Position numbers and translations under genes: made by a program
Assembly: GCF_019052805.1 (NCBI RefSeq)
Contig: NZ_JAHQRJ010000001.1
Coordinates: 3,038,001-3,102,000 of the forward strand
From: Noviherbaspirillum sp. L7-7A
GTDB lineage: Bacteria > Pseudomonadota > Gammaproteobacteria > Burkholderiales > Burkholderiaceae_D
Direction: 5' to 3'
Length of the DNA stretch: 64,000 nt
In this document: in pieces, positions 16,874 to 26,290 of the stretch
Position numbering within the stretch: position 1 is the stretch's first letter
Layout of the letters: every line of letters begins with the position of its first letter
The notes under the pieces: generated by a model
Told to the model about the DNA's origin: nothing
The model's input: the letters and a program-made list of their open reading frames with translations, nothing else
Database searches by the model: none

Positions 16874-19402
16874 TCAGCGAATCGAGTCGGTATCCGAACC
16901 AGAAGCCGTATCCCCGCCGCCCGATGTTCCCGCGCTGCCGACCGGCTGCCGGTCGCCATAATCCACCGCGCTGCGCGCCGCCATCCGGGCACCGCTGACC
17001 GGATCGCGCCCCATGCCGCTCATCACGCCGCTCAATTCCTCCTCGGTCTTTGCCGCCGCCATGCTGTCAGCCTGGGCGGCTGACTCCCTGTCGCCGATCC
17101 AGATGCCGCCGCCGGCATAACGGCGCACCACGATACCGGCCATGGTGGTGGCAGGCGGTGGCGGTGGTGTGGCCGGACGCTGGCTGTCGGCGCTGATGAT
17201 TTCGCCCTGGGCATCCATGCCGTAGGGCAGCGGCGCCGATACCATCACCGGCGGACGCTCCGGACGCGGGAAGGACGCCTTCGCATCCAGCTTGCCGGCC
17301 TGCATCGCTTCCCGGAAGAAGTCGCCCACCAGCAGCAGCGCATTGTGGCCGCCCTGCCCCCAGTAGTCGCTGCGCATGGTGACGCGGGCATCGTTGAAGC
17401 CGACCCAGGCGCCCATCACCAGCGCCGGATGCATCAGCATGAACCAGCCATCGGTATTGTTCTGCGTGGTGCCGGTCTTGCCGGCGATATCGGCGCTCAC
17501 CTTGAACTGGGTCTTCATCGCAGTGCCGGTGCCGCGGCTGATCACGCCGCGCATCATGTCGATCAGTTCGACGGCGGTATGCTCGCTGATCACCCGTACC
17601 GGGGCGCGGCTGAATTCGGCCAGCACCCGGCCATTGCGATCAGTGATGCGACGAACGAAGATTGGCTCCTGATACAGGCCGCCGCGGGCAATGGTGCCGT
17701 AGGAAGCCGCCATTTCCAGCAGCGTTACCGGGCTGGTGCCCAGCGCCAGCGATGGCACCGCGTCGAGCTTGCTGCGGCGTACGCCGGCGGCCTGGGCCAG
17801 GTCGACAATCTGCCTGACGCCGACATCCTGCATCACCTGCGCGGTGATCGTGTTCTTGGAATACACCAGGCCGTCGCGCAGGCTCATCATGCGGCCGCTG
17901 GCGCCGCCCATGTCGCCAGGGCGCCAGACGCGGCCGTCGCCAAGCCGGATCTCCACCGGGCCATCGGCATACATGCGCTCCGGCGCCAGGCCGGCTTCCA
18001 GCGCCGCGCCATAGACAAAGGGCTTGAAGGTGGAGCCGGGCTGGCGTTCCGCCTGCGCCACATGGTCATACTGGTCGCGCTGGAAGTCGCGGCTGCCGAC
18101 CCAGGCCCGGACCTCGCCGCTGTCCGGGTCCAGCGCCACGAAGCCGGCTTCGAGCCGGGTCTTGGCCTGCTGCAGCCGGTTGATGAAGTCCGGATCGCGC
18201 CTGAGCCTCTTCAGCACCGCGGCCTCGCCCTCGGCGGCCACGGCGCGCCGGAATTCCGGCGTCTCGCGCAGGAAGGCGTCGAGCAGGTCGGCGCGCTCGG
18301 TCCAGAAATGTTTGAACGGGACTACCTTGCCCTGCAATTTTTCATAGGCGGCGGGCGTCTTGGACAGCAGCTTGCCGGACGGCTGGCTCCATTCCACGTC
18401 GGCCACGGCCTGCAGCACCTGCGCCTGGCGTTCCACCGCCTGCGCCGCCATGGCCTGCAGCTTCGGATCCAGCGTGGTCTGGATCACCAGGCCGTCGGCG
18501 CCGAGGTCATGGTGATTGCGGTCGGCCCAGTCCACCAGCCACTTGCGCACGTATTCGGTGAAATGGGTGGCGCTGCCGGTCGGCTCGGCCTGGCGCTGGA
18601 AGCGCAGCTGCAGCGGCAGGCCGCCGAGCTGGTCGACGTCGGCCTGCGCCAGATTGCCGCCGCGCACCATCTGCGCCAGCACCACGTTGCGGCGCGCCTT
18701 CGCCCGTTCCGGGTTCACGACCGGATTGTAGTAATGGGTACCCTTGAGCATGCCCACCAGGGTGGCCGCCTCGACCGGCGCGAGTTCGGTGGCGGGCTTG
18801 GCGAAATAGGTGCGCGCAGCCATCTCGATGCCGTAGACGTTGTACAGGAAGGGCACGGTATTGAGATAGGTCTCAAGGATCTGATCCTTGCTGTAGCGCT
18901 GCTCGATGCGCACGGCGGTGATGATTTCCCGCAGCTTGCGGCTGACGGTGCGGGCGCGACCGATTTCTTCCGGGTGCAGGTTGCGCACGAGTTGCTGGGT
19001 AATCGTGGAGCCGCCCTGGGTCTCGCCATTGGCGGTATGCAGCGCCGCCGACAGCGTGCGCCTGATATCGAAGCCGCGATGTTCGTAGAAGCGCCGGTCC
19101 TCGGTGTCGATCAGGGCATGGATCACGTGCGGCGACATCTTTTCCAGCAGCAGCCATTCCCGCTGCACATTGCGCAGGGTGGTCAGTTCGCTGCCATCGG
19201 CCGCCAGAACCACGCTGGGCTGCATCGCGCGCACGGTCTGCAGACGGTCCACCTCGGGCGTTTCCTGGATGGTCACATACACCAGCCCTGCCAGCAGCAG
19301 CGCCACGGCAATGCCGGCAACCGTCATGACCTTGATGGCATGCCAGCCCATGCCGGCAATCGACCACATCCAGCCACGACGCTGGCTTGTGCGCTTGTCC
19401 AC
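16874..19402 (-). CDS. Class A penicillin-binding protein (PBP1A-type)
   Basis: Bifunctional peptidoglycan glycosyltransferase and transpeptidase, 842 residues. Membrane anchor at about 20-45 (VMTVAGIAVALLLAGLVYV). Glycosyltransferase motifs: DTEDRRFYEHRG with the catalytic Glu, and QGGSTITQQLVRN. Transpeptidase motifs: PGSTFKPF (SxxK Ser and Lys), SKN in VYSKNTITAQ, and KTG in AGKTGTTQNN. The C-terminus (about 760-842) is a Pro- and Ser/Gly-rich tail ending GGGDTASGSDTDSIR, probably disordered in the periplasm. It is monocistronic. Confidence 0.9.
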   Translation of the reverse strand: MDKRTSQRRGWMWSIAGMGWHAIKVMTVAGIAVALLLAGLVYVTIQETPEVDRLQTVRAMQPSVVLAADGSELTTLRNVQREWLLLEKMSPHVIHALIDTEDRRFYEHRGFDIRRTLSAALHTANGETQGGSTITQQLVRNLHPEEIGRARTVSRKLREIITAVRIEQRYSKDQILETYLNTVPFLYNVYGIEMAARTYFAKPATELAPVEAATLVGMLKGTHYYNPVVNPERAKARRNVVLAQMVRGGNLAQADVDQLGGLPLQLRFQRQAEPTGSATHFTEYVRKWLVDWADRNHHDLGADGLVIQTTLDPKLQAMAAQAVERQAQVLQAVADVEWSQPSGKLLSKTPAAYEKLQGKVVPFKHFWTERADLLDAFLRETPEFRRAVAAEGEAAVLKRLRRDPDFINRLQQAKTRLEAGFVALDPDSGEVRAWVGSRDFQRDQYDHVAQAERQPGSTFKPFVYGAALEAGLAPERMYADGPVEIRLGDGRVWRPGDMGGASGRMMSLRDGLVYSKNTITAQVMQDVGVRQIVDLAQAAGVRRSKLDAVPSLALGTSPVTLLEMAASYGTIARGGLYQEPIFVRRITDRNGRVLAEFSRAPVRVISEHTAVELIDMMRGVISRGTGTAMKTQFKVSADIAGKTGTTQNNTDGWFMLMHPALVMGAWVGFNDARVTMRSDYWGQGGHNALLLVGDFFREAMQAGKLDAKASFPRPERPPVMVSAPLPYGMDAQGEIISADSQRPATPPPPPATTMAGIVVRRYAGGGIWIGDRESAAQADSMAAAKTEEELSGVMSGMGRDPVSGARMAARSAVDYGDRQPVGSAGTSGGGDTASGSDTDSIR

Positions 19403-19771
19403 GGAAATTCCCCAAAAACTTGATCAGATGCAAGTTTGACAAGGTTTTAAGAAAGGAGTTTTGCGTCGGTCGTGGCGGTCGGGTTTGTGGACGATCGTTT
19501 TCACGCTTCTTTGCGCGAAGTCGTATTGGCTTAATACGGGGAAATATTGCGCTCGACAACGCGGCCGGAGGCTGTAAGGAAGGAATTGCCACAGAGGCAA
19601 CACCAAGGCGGATGCTGTCTGGATTCCGGATTCAGCCCTGTCCTGGCACACTTGACTGGATTTCAGTTGCCGGGACGTTGACGGCAATGACCGCAACAAC
19701 GCCAACGCCAACGCCAACGCCAACGCCAACGCCAGTGGCGTCGGCATCGGCAAAAGCCGCTGATGCCAGGG
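19403..19771. other. Intergenic region between gspC and the penicillin-binding protein gene
   Basis: 369 bases with no supported gene. It contains a hexanucleotide tandem repeat (separate entry) just past the end of gspC. Composition is lower in GC than the flanking genes for about 150 bases near 19440-19560. Confidence 0.45.
19701..19736. repeat. Hexanucleotide tandem repeat (GCCAAC)
   Basis: Five exact copies of GCCAAC at 19701-19730 and a partial sixth (GCCAGT). It is a potential slippage site, located 36 bases after the gspC stop, so it would not change a reading frame there. Confidence 0.8.
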
Positions 19772-20389
19772 TCAACGCTGCATGCCGCCCATGGGGCTGG
19801 CAAAGCCCTGCGCCGGCGGCGCGCCCTCCGGCACTGCCTGGACCTGCGGCGGCATGGGCGCCGATTGCGGCTGCTGCATCTGCATTTGCGGCTGCTGCAT
19901 CTGCATTTGCGGCTGCTGCATGCCTGGCGGCGGCGGCATGGCTCTTGAAACAGGCGGGCGATTGCTGGTATCGGCCATCGTCCCGCCCTTGCCCTCGTCC
20001 AGCAGCTCGACCCGCTTCATCACGCCGTTTTCCTGCAGCAGCACATAGCGCGGATGCACTTCCTTGATCAGCACGCCCGGCTGGAACTCGCGGTTGGCGC
20101 GCACTGCCTCTGGCGGCTTGCCGTCGGCCGACAGGATCGCCACGCTTTCGCCGCTGGTGCCGGACGACACCACGCCGCGCAACTGGTAATTGGTGGCGAT
20201 CGCCACCGGGCCCTGGCGGCCGCCGAACAGCACGGCCGCGGCGCGCGGGTCGGGCGGCGCCTGCACCGCCGGCGGCGGCGCGGCGACCGGGCGCGCCGGC
20301 GGTTTCAGCAGCTGCATGCCCCAATAGGTGGCGGACACGCAGAGCGCAATGAACAGCACGAAACTGGTAAGCAGCGGCCAGCGTTTCAT
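19772..20389 (-). CDS. gspC: Type II secretion protein GspC
   Basis: Inner-membrane clamp that links the cytoplasmic platform to the GspD secretin. 205 residues from ATG 20389. One membrane helix near 8-26 (LTSFVLFIALCVSATYWG), a Pro/Ala-rich linker, then the homology region NYQLRGVVSSGTSGESVAIL with ANREFQPGVLIKEVHPRYVL. Instead of a PDZ domain it ends with a low-complexity Met/Gln/Pro tail containing a 7-residue repeat (PQMQMQQ). It is the last gene of the operon, whereas gspC often lies first or apart. Confidence 0.85.
   Translation of the reverse strand: MKRWPLLTSFVLFIALCVSATYWGMQLLKPPARPVAAPPPAVQAPPDPRAAAVLFGGRQGPVAIATNYQLRGVVSSGTSGESVAILSADGKPPEAVRANREFQPGVLIKEVHPRYVLLQENGVMKRVELLDEGKGGTMADTSNRPPVSRAMPPPPGMQQPQMQMQQPQMQMQQPQSAPMPPQVQAVPEGAPPAQGFASPMGGMQR
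19861..19923. repeat. 21-bp in-frame tandem repeat within gspC
   Basis: About two and a half copies of a 21-base unit (GCGGCTGCTGCATCTGCATT plus one base, plus-strand view) encode PQMQMQQ repeats in the GspC tail. Being a multiple of three, copy-number change would lengthen or shorten the tail without a frameshift. Confidence 0.7.
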
Positions 20390-20420
20390 TCGACTTCCCT
20401 TATCTGTGCGGCTTTTGGCA

Positions 20421-21641
20421 TCAGCGCACCAGCTGGTTGATTTCAATAATCGGCATCAGCACTGCCAGCACGATCAGCAGCACCACCACGCCCATGGCAA
20501 GAATCAGCGCCGGCTCCAGCAGGCCGGCGATGGTCAGCGCCCGCCGCTCCAGGTCCTGTTCCTGGGCATTGGCGGCGCGGTCCAGCATGGCCGGCAGTTC
20601 GCCGGTGACTTCGCCGGCGCGGATCATGTGGATCAGCATCGGCGGAAAATGCTTGTGCGCCGACAGCGCCCGCGCAAGGCCCACGCCTTCGCGCACGCTG
20701 TTGGCCGCTTCCTCGACCTGGGCCCGCATCGCCACGTTGGACAGGGTGTCGCGGCTGGTTTGCAGGGCGCGCAGGATAGGCACCCCGGAACCGGTGGTAA
20801 TGGCCAGCGTGCTGGCAAAGCGGGCGGTGTTCAGGCTGCGCTCGAACTTGCCATACATCGGCGCCGTCAGCAGCCAGCGATGCCAGCGCATTTTGATCAC
20901 CGGGTTCTTCAGCGCCCGGCGCCAGGCCCAGAACAGCGCGATCACCACGCCCGCCACGATCAGGCCGTAGTTGCGCACGAAGTCCGAGATCGCCAGCATC
21001 ACCACGGTCAGGAGCGGCAGCTTCTGCTTGGTGTTGGCGAATACCGAGACGATCTGCGGCACCACATAGGTCAGCAAAAAGATCACGATGGCGAACGCCA
21101 CCACGGTGACGATGGCCGGATAGGTAAAGGCCAGCCGCACCTTCTGCACCAGCGAGTTGCGGCGCTCGATGTAATCGGCCAGGCGCGACAGCACCTTGGC
21201 CAGCTGGCCGATCTGCTCGCCGGACGCGACCAGCGCCCGGTAGATGTCGGCAAAGTCGCGCGGATGCTGGCCCAGCGCGTCGGAAAGCGACGCGCCGCCC
21301 ATGATCTCGGAGCGGATCGACGCGATCAGGTCGCGCACATAGGTGCGTTCCGCCTGCTCCAGCAAGGCGGTAAAGGCCTGCTCCAGCGGCAGGCTGGCTT
21401 CCAGCAGGCTGGCCAGCTGGCGGGTGAATAGCGACAGCTCGACCGTCGACAGCCGGTCGCCCAGGCCGCGCCGGCGCGTCTGGCCGCTTTCGTCGACCTG
21501 CGAGGCGATGGCATCGACCACGATGGGCACCAGGCCCTGGGTGCGCAGGTCGGAGCGGGCGGCGCGGGCGCTGTCGGCATTGAGCACGCCCTTGCGGGTG
21601 GCGCCCAGCGTGTCGACGGCTTCATAGCGGAATGCGGGCAC
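20421..21641 (-). CDS. gspF: Type II secretion inner-membrane protein GspF
   Basis: Platform protein with two homologous GspF domains, 406 residues. It starts MPAFRYEAVDTLGATRKGVL, typical of the family; the domains (about 70-195 and 270-400) contain LFTRQLASLLEASLPLEQAF and FASTLAITTGSGVPILRAL, the paired signatures. Three membrane helices are visible, the last ending with LIVLAVLMPIIEINQLVR. It follows gspE by 12 bases. Confidence 0.93.
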   Translation of the reverse strand: MPAFRYEAVDTLGATRKGVLNADSARAARSDLRTQGLVPIVVDAIASQVDESGQTRRRGLGDRLSTVELSLFTRQLASLLEASLPLEQAFTALLEQAERTYVRDLIASIRSEIMGGASLSDALGQHPRDFADIYRALVASGEQIGQLAKVLSRLADYIERRNSLVQKVRLAFTYPAIVTVVAFAIVIFLLTYVVPQIVSVFANTKQKLPLLTVVMLAISDFVRNYGLIVAGVVIALFWAWRRALKNPVIKMRWHRWLLTAPMYGKFERSLNTARFASTLAITTGSGVPILRALQTSRDTLSNVAMRAQVEEAANSVREGVGLARALSAHKHFPPMLIHMIRAGEVTGELPAMLDRAANAQEQDLERRALTIAGLLEPALILAMGVVVLLIVLAVLMPIIEINQLVR

Positions 21642-21653
21642 GGGTTTTCCTCG

Positions 21654-23078
21654 TCAATCCTTGGTCACGCGCAGCAGTTCGGCCTGCGTCGTGGTGCCGT
21701 CGGCCAGCCAGCGTTCCCCATCCTCACGCATGGTGCGCATGCCGTCGCGCTGGGCGGTGGCGCGGATGTCGGCCTCGGCGGCGCGGTCGTGGATCTGGGA
21801 ACGGATCTGGTCGGTGGTCTGCAGCAGCTCATAGACGCCAACCCGGCCCTGGTAGCCGGTCATGCCGCACTTGTCGCAGCCGACCGCATGCCACATGGTG
21901 CCGTCATGGCGCCGGCAGTGCGGGCACAGCTTCCTGACCAGGCGCTGCGCCACCACCCCCAGCAGCGAGGACGACAGCAGGAAGGGCTCGATGCCCATGT
22001 CCAGCAGGCGGGTGACGGCGGCGGCCGAATCGTTGGTGTGCAGGGTCGCCAGCACCAGGTGGCCGGTGAGGGAGGCCTGCACCGCGATCTGCGCGGTTTC
22101 CAGGTCGCGGATCTCGCCGATCATGATCACGTCCGGGTCCTGGCGCAGGATGGCGCGCAGGGCCTTGGCAAAGGTCATGTCGATGCGGGCATTGACCTGG
22201 GTCTGGCCGACGCCGGCCAGCTCGTATTCGATCGGGTCTTCCACCGTCAGGATGTTGGTGCTGGCGGCATTCAGGCGCGACAGCGCGGCGTACAGCGTGG
22301 TGGTCTTGCCGGAACCGGTCGGGCCGGTCACCAGCACGATGCCGTGCGGCTGGGCGATCAGGTGGTCGAATTCCTTCAGGGTAGGGTCGTCCATGCCCAG
22401 GCTCTGCAGGTCCAGCCGGCCGGCTTCCTTGTCCAGGAGACGCAGCACGGCGCGCTCGCCGTGGCCGGTGGGCAGGGTCGAGACGCGCACGTCGACCGGC
22501 TTGCCGCCCACCCGCAGCGTGATGCGGCCGTCCTGCGGCAGCCGCTTCTCGGCGATGTCGAGCTGGGCCATGATCTTGATGCGGGAAATCATCGAGGCAT
22601 GGATCGCCTTCTTGGGCCGCACGATGTCGCGCAGCGCGCCGTCGATGCGAAAGCGCACCACCGAGATCTGCTCGAAGGGCTCGATATGGATGTCGGAGGC
22701 GCCTTCCCGCAGCGACTGCGTCAGCAGCGCGTTGATCATGCGGATCACCGGCGCGTCGTCGGCCGACTCCAGCAGGTCTTCCACCGCCGGCATGTCCTGC
22801 ATCATCTTGGCCAGGTCGAGGTCGGACTCGTATTCGTCGATCACCTGGGCGGCGTCGTTGCCGGCGCCGGCATAGGCGCGGGCGATCGCGGCGTCGAGCG
22901 CCTCGCGGTCCATGCGCTTCAAGCGGATGCGGCCGAAACGGCGGCTGACCTCGGCGATGGCGCGGGGCGCGGTGGCGTCCGACACCCAGACCTCGACGCC
23001 GGTATCGGGCGTGGCGCCGCGCTGTGCAAGCACGGCATGGTCGCGGGCGAAGGCATACGGTAACAGTCGGGCTTCCAT
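21654..23078 (-). CDS. gspE: Type II secretion ATPase GspE
   Basis: Secretion ATPase that powers pseudopilus assembly, 474 residues. The N1E-like domain (1-140) leads to the core with Walker A GPTGSGKTTTLYAAL, Asp box EDPIEYELAGVGQTQVN, Walker B-type DPDVIMIGEIRD and the His box LVLATLHTNDSAAAVTRL. A four-Cys zinc site, CPHC and CDKC, sits near the C-terminus, as is usual for GspE. Frame and length are complete. Confidence 0.95.
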   Translation of the reverse strand: MEARLLPYAFARDHAVLAQRGATPDTGVEVWVSDATAPRAIAEVSRRFGRIRLKRMDREALDAAIARAYAGAGNDAAQVIDEYESDLDLAKMMQDMPAVEDLLESADDAPVIRMINALLTQSLREGASDIHIEPFEQISVVRFRIDGALRDIVRPKKAIHASMISRIKIMAQLDIAEKRLPQDGRITLRVGGKPVDVRVSTLPTGHGERAVLRLLDKEAGRLDLQSLGMDDPTLKEFDHLIAQPHGIVLVTGPTGSGKTTTLYAALSRLNAASTNILTVEDPIEYELAGVGQTQVNARIDMTFAKALRAILRQDPDVIMIGEIRDLETAQIAVQASLTGHLVLATLHTNDSAAAVTRLLDMGIEPFLLSSSLLGVVAQRLVRKLCPHCRRHDGTMWHAVGCDKCGMTGYQGRVGVYELLQTTDQIRSQIHDRAAEADIRATAQRDGMRTMREDGERWLADGTTTQAELLRVTKD

Positions 23079-23099
23079 GATTTCTCTCTTTGCCGCCGC

Positions 23100-25457
23100 T
23101 TACTGGGTGAACTGCGGCAGGCCTGGTTGCGGCGCCGCCGGTTGGGGCGGCAACGCGGGTTGAACGGGCATGGGCTGCGTCTCGGGCGGCAGGCCCGGCT
23201 GCAGCGGATTGCGCGGCGGTATGCCATTGGCGCCCGGCGGCAGGTTCAGCAGGTCGCCATCTTTCAGGCGGCCGTTTTCCATCACCGGCACGATGGGCCT
23301 GCCGACGTTGGGCAGCACCGGCGACTCGGGCTGCTTGGTCTGCAGCTGCTGGCCGCGGATGTATTCGTAGCGGTCGCTTGCCACGTTCAGGTTCTGATCG
23401 GCGCTGCGGATCAGGGTGGGTCGCAGGAAGACCATCAGGTTGGTCTTTTCCCGGCTGGTGTTCTGGTACTTGAACAGGTTGCCGACCACGGGGATGTCGC
23501 CTAGCCCCGGCACCTTTTCCGTGCCATTGCTGTTGCGGTCGTCGATCAGGCCGCCCAGCACGATGATTTCGCCATTGTCGACCAGCACATTGGTCTGGAT
23601 CGCGCGCTTGGTGGTGATCAGACCGGAGACATTGTTCTTGGTTTCGTCGATGGCCGAGGTTTCCTGGTAGATCGCCATCTTCACGGTGCCGCCTTCCGAC
23701 ACCTGCGGCTTGACTACCAGCGACAGGCCGATGTCCTTGCGCTCGACGGTCTGGAACGGATTGACGCCGGCGGCGCCGCCGGACGCGGCGGTGGTGTACT
23801 GGCCGGTCACGAAGGGCACGTTCTGGCCGACGATGATGCGGGCTTCCTCATTGTCCAGCGTGATCAGGTTGGGCATGGACAGGATGTTGGCATTGTTGTC
23901 CGTCTCCAGCGCGCGGGCGATCAGGCCCAGCGTCAGCTGGCCGGCCACTTGGCGGAACACGCCGAGGTTCAGGCCATTGCCCGGTGCTGCCACTGCCGGA
24001 GTGGCACCACCGGTGGTACCGGCAAGGCGCGCCGCCGCCTGCGTGATCAGGTTGTTGCCGCCGCTGGAAAAGCCGGTGATGCTGCCGACCCGGTAGGCGC
24101 TGTCGCCGTTGCCGGACAGGCCGGCCCACTGGATGCCGAATTCGGCGGCGCGCTTGGCGGTGACCTCGACGATCAGCGACTCGATATAGACCTGGGCGCG
24201 GCGGGCATCGAGCTGGTCGACCACGCTGCGCAGGTTGCGGTAGACCGCCTCGCTGGCGGTGATGATCAGGGAATTGGTGGCCGGGTCGGCCTGAATGAAG
24301 CCGCCGGGTCCGCCGGTGGGCAGCGGGCCGCTGCCCTGGCCCTGACCCTGGCCAAAACCCGCGCCGCCCTGCCCCAGGCCGCCCTGACCGAGCCCGCCGC
24401 CGGTCTGGCCGAGGCCCGCGCCGCTGGTGTTAGTCAGCGCCGGATTGGTCGGCGTGGATGCGCCGGTGTTGCCGGTCTGCAGGCCGGATGCCGACGGGTC
24501 CGACGCCACCACCGCGCGCAGGGTCAGCGCCAGCTTGGTGGCTTCGGCGTTTTTCAGGTAGATCACATGCACATTGCCGGGCATGGCGGTAGGCTGGTCG
24601 AGCTTGTCGACCAGCGAGCGCGCCAGCCGGGCGCGGGCTTCGGACGGCGCCCGGATGATGACCGAGTTGGTGCGGCTGTCCGCCAGCAGGCTGGTGCGGT
24701 CGCTGCCGCCAACCACGCCCTGCCCGCCCGGCTGGCCGCCGGCGCTGCCGCCGTCCAGCAGCCGGTTGACCATGGTGGCGATATCGGTGGCCACCGCATG
24801 CCGGATCGGCAGCACGTCGAGGTCGGCCGCGGCCGGCATGTCCAGCGAGGCGATGATGCGGCCCAGCCGGCGCAGGTTGTCGGCATAGTCGGTAATGACG
24901 AGGCTGTTGGTGCCGGGATTGGCATTGATGGTGTTGTTGGGCGAGATCAGCGGCCGCAGCACCGGCACCATGTTCACCGCCGACTCATAGTTGAGCTTGA
25001 AGACCTGGGTGGCGATCTGGTCGCCGCGCACCGCGCCGCCGTCGCCGCCGCGGCCGGGCGTGGTCTGGATCGGGCCGGCCTGCAGCTTGGCATCGGCTTC
25101 CGGCACCACCTTGGTGAAGGGGCCGCTGGCGACCACCGTATAGCCCTGCAGGCGCAGCGCCGAACTGAGCAGCTGCATGGCCTGGGCCTTGGTCACCGGC
25201 TTTTCGGAAATCAGGCTGATCGTGCCCTTGACCCGCGGATCGATCAGGAAATTGGTGCCGGTGTAATGGCCAACTGCCTTAACCACGGACTCGATGTCGG
25301 CGCCAACGAAATTGAGCACCGCCTCGTTGCGGGACGGGTCCTGCGCCCGCGCCGGGGCCATGCCGGCCAGAAGGCTCATCACGAGCGTGGCGGCGCCAGC
25401 GCGGCGCCAGGTTGCCTTGGTCGGCAGGCATTTTGCCAGTGGGAAGATTTTTTTCAT
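23100..25457 (-). CDS. gspD: Type II secretion secretin GspD
   Basis: Outer-membrane secretin that forms the exit channel, 785 residues. Signal peptide near 20-39 (LVMSLLAGMAPARAQ), N0 domain beginning VLNFVGADIESVVKAVGHYT, N1-N3 repeats, a Gly/Gln-rich linker (GLGQTGGGLGQGGLGQGG) within N3, then the secretin domain with ILSMPNLITLDNEEARIIVG, VPFVTGQYT and GLIDDRNSNGTEKVPGLGDI. The end is Pro-rich and may hold the pilotin site. The start overlaps the stop of gspN by four bases. Confidence 0.95.
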   Translation of the reverse strand: MKKIFPLAKCLPTKATWRRAGAATLVMSLLAGMAPARAQDPSRNEAVLNFVGADIESVVKAVGHYTGTNFLIDPRVKGTISLISEKPVTKAQAMQLLSSALRLQGYTVVASGPFTKVVPEADAKLQAGPIQTTPGRGGDGGAVRGDQIATQVFKLNYESAVNMVPVLRPLISPNNTINANPGTNSLVITDYADNLRRLGRIIASLDMPAAADLDVLPIRHAVATDIATMVNRLLDGGSAGGQPGGQGVVGGSDRTSLLADSRTNSVIIRAPSEARARLARSLVDKLDQPTAMPGNVHVIYLKNAEATKLALTLRAVVASDPSASGLQTGNTGASTPTNPALTNTSGAGLGQTGGGLGQGGLGQGGAGFGQGQGQGSGPLPTGGPGGFIQADPATNSLIITASEAVYRNLRSVVDQLDARRAQVYIESLIVEVTAKRAAEFGIQWAGLSGNGDSAYRVGSITGFSSGGNNLITQAAARLAGTTGGATPAVAAPGNGLNLGVFRQVAGQLTLGLIARALETDNNANILSMPNLITLDNEEARIIVGQNVPFVTGQYTTAASGGAAGVNPFQTVERKDIGLSLVVKPQVSEGGTVKMAIYQETSAIDETKNNVSGLITTKRAIQTNVLVDNGEIIVLGGLIDDRNSNGTEKVPGLGDIPVVGNLFKYQNTSREKTNLMVFLRPTLIRSADQNLNVASDRYEYIRGQQLQTKQPESPVLPNVGRPIVPVMENGRLKDGDLLNLPPGANGIPPRNPLQPGLPPETQPMPVQPALPPQPAAPQPGLPQFTQ

Positions 25458-26227
25458 TTGAGTTCGAGTGAGATGTAATCCTTGCCGCCTTCGGTACGAC
25501 GCTGTCCGAGCAGGTTCAACAGATTCGCCAGCCGTTGCTCCTGCCCTGGCGCCGCCTCGGCCCTGCCGGAAAACTGCATTCTGCCGCGGTCAAGCCGGCC
25601 GGCGCCGCTCAACAGCAGCGGGCCGTGCAGGGAGTTCAGCTGCAACTGCGCCTGCTGGCCGCGCCATTCCAGTGTCATTCGGTAAGCGCCCAGCGGCTTG
25701 ATCGGCGACAGCCGGGATGCAATATCGTCGAGCGTCAGGCGCATCGTGCCGGTCATTGCCACCTGCTGGCCCTGCCGCGCGATCTGCAGTTGCTGCCAGT
25801 CCAGCATCATGCGTCCGGACGGCTGCAGCGTGTTGAGCGGCGCGCCCAGCGCCGTCAGGCGTTCGGCCGGCAGGCTGATGGAGGCCGCACTGATGGTCCA
25901 GGCAGTCCAGCCGCCGGTAATCTTCACCGGCTTCGACAGCGCCGCCGGGTTGCTCAGTTCGGCATCCACCGTTCCCAGCACCACCAGCGGCGACAGCCGC
26001 CAGGCAAACCGGCCCGGCAGCAGCGGCGTCACCGCCGCGTCCGCGCCGGGCGCGCCGCCCAGAAAGGCCGACCCCTGCCACAAGGTGCCCTGCGCATCGC
26101 CCAGCGAAAACCTGCCGCCGGTTTGCCGCTCCAGCAGCACCGACATCCAGGCCGCGGGCAGGAAAGCCAGCACGGTCAACACGATAGCGAATGTTGCCGC
26201 AAGCAACCATAGCACGGCCCTCAGCAA
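25454..26227 (-). CDS. gspN: Type II secretion protein GspN
   Basis: 257 residues. One N-terminal helix (VLWLLAATFAIVLTVLAFLP) then a periplasmic beta-rich domain of the GspN family, recognised by GDAQGTLWQGSAFLGG, FAWRLSPLV and NSLHGPLLLSGAGRL. GspN is an accessory part of type II systems and is not always required. Its stop overlaps gspD. Confidence 0.85.
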   Translation of the reverse strand: MLRAVLWLLAATFAIVLTVLAFLPAAWMSVLLERQTGGRFSLGDAQGTLWQGSAFLGGAPGADAAVTPLLPGRFAWRLSPLVVLGTVDAELSNPAALSKPVKITGGWTAWTISAASISLPAERLTALGAPLNTLQPSGRMMLDWQQLQIARQGQQVAMTGTMRLTLDDIASRLSPIKPLGAYRMTLEWRGQQAQLQLNSLHGPLLLSGAGRLDRGRMQFSGRAEAAPGQEQRLANLLNLLGQRRTEGGKDYISLELK

Positions 26228-26290
26228 TTTCCCGCCTTTTTGTGCGATTTCCGGTTTTCATCTGATAACGCCATGGAGACTGCCTTTCGC

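Noticed and set aside
17345-19423. 692-codon open frame on the plus strand antisense to the penicillin-binding protein gene
   Set aside because: No motif, and the opposite strand encodes all class A PBP motifs.
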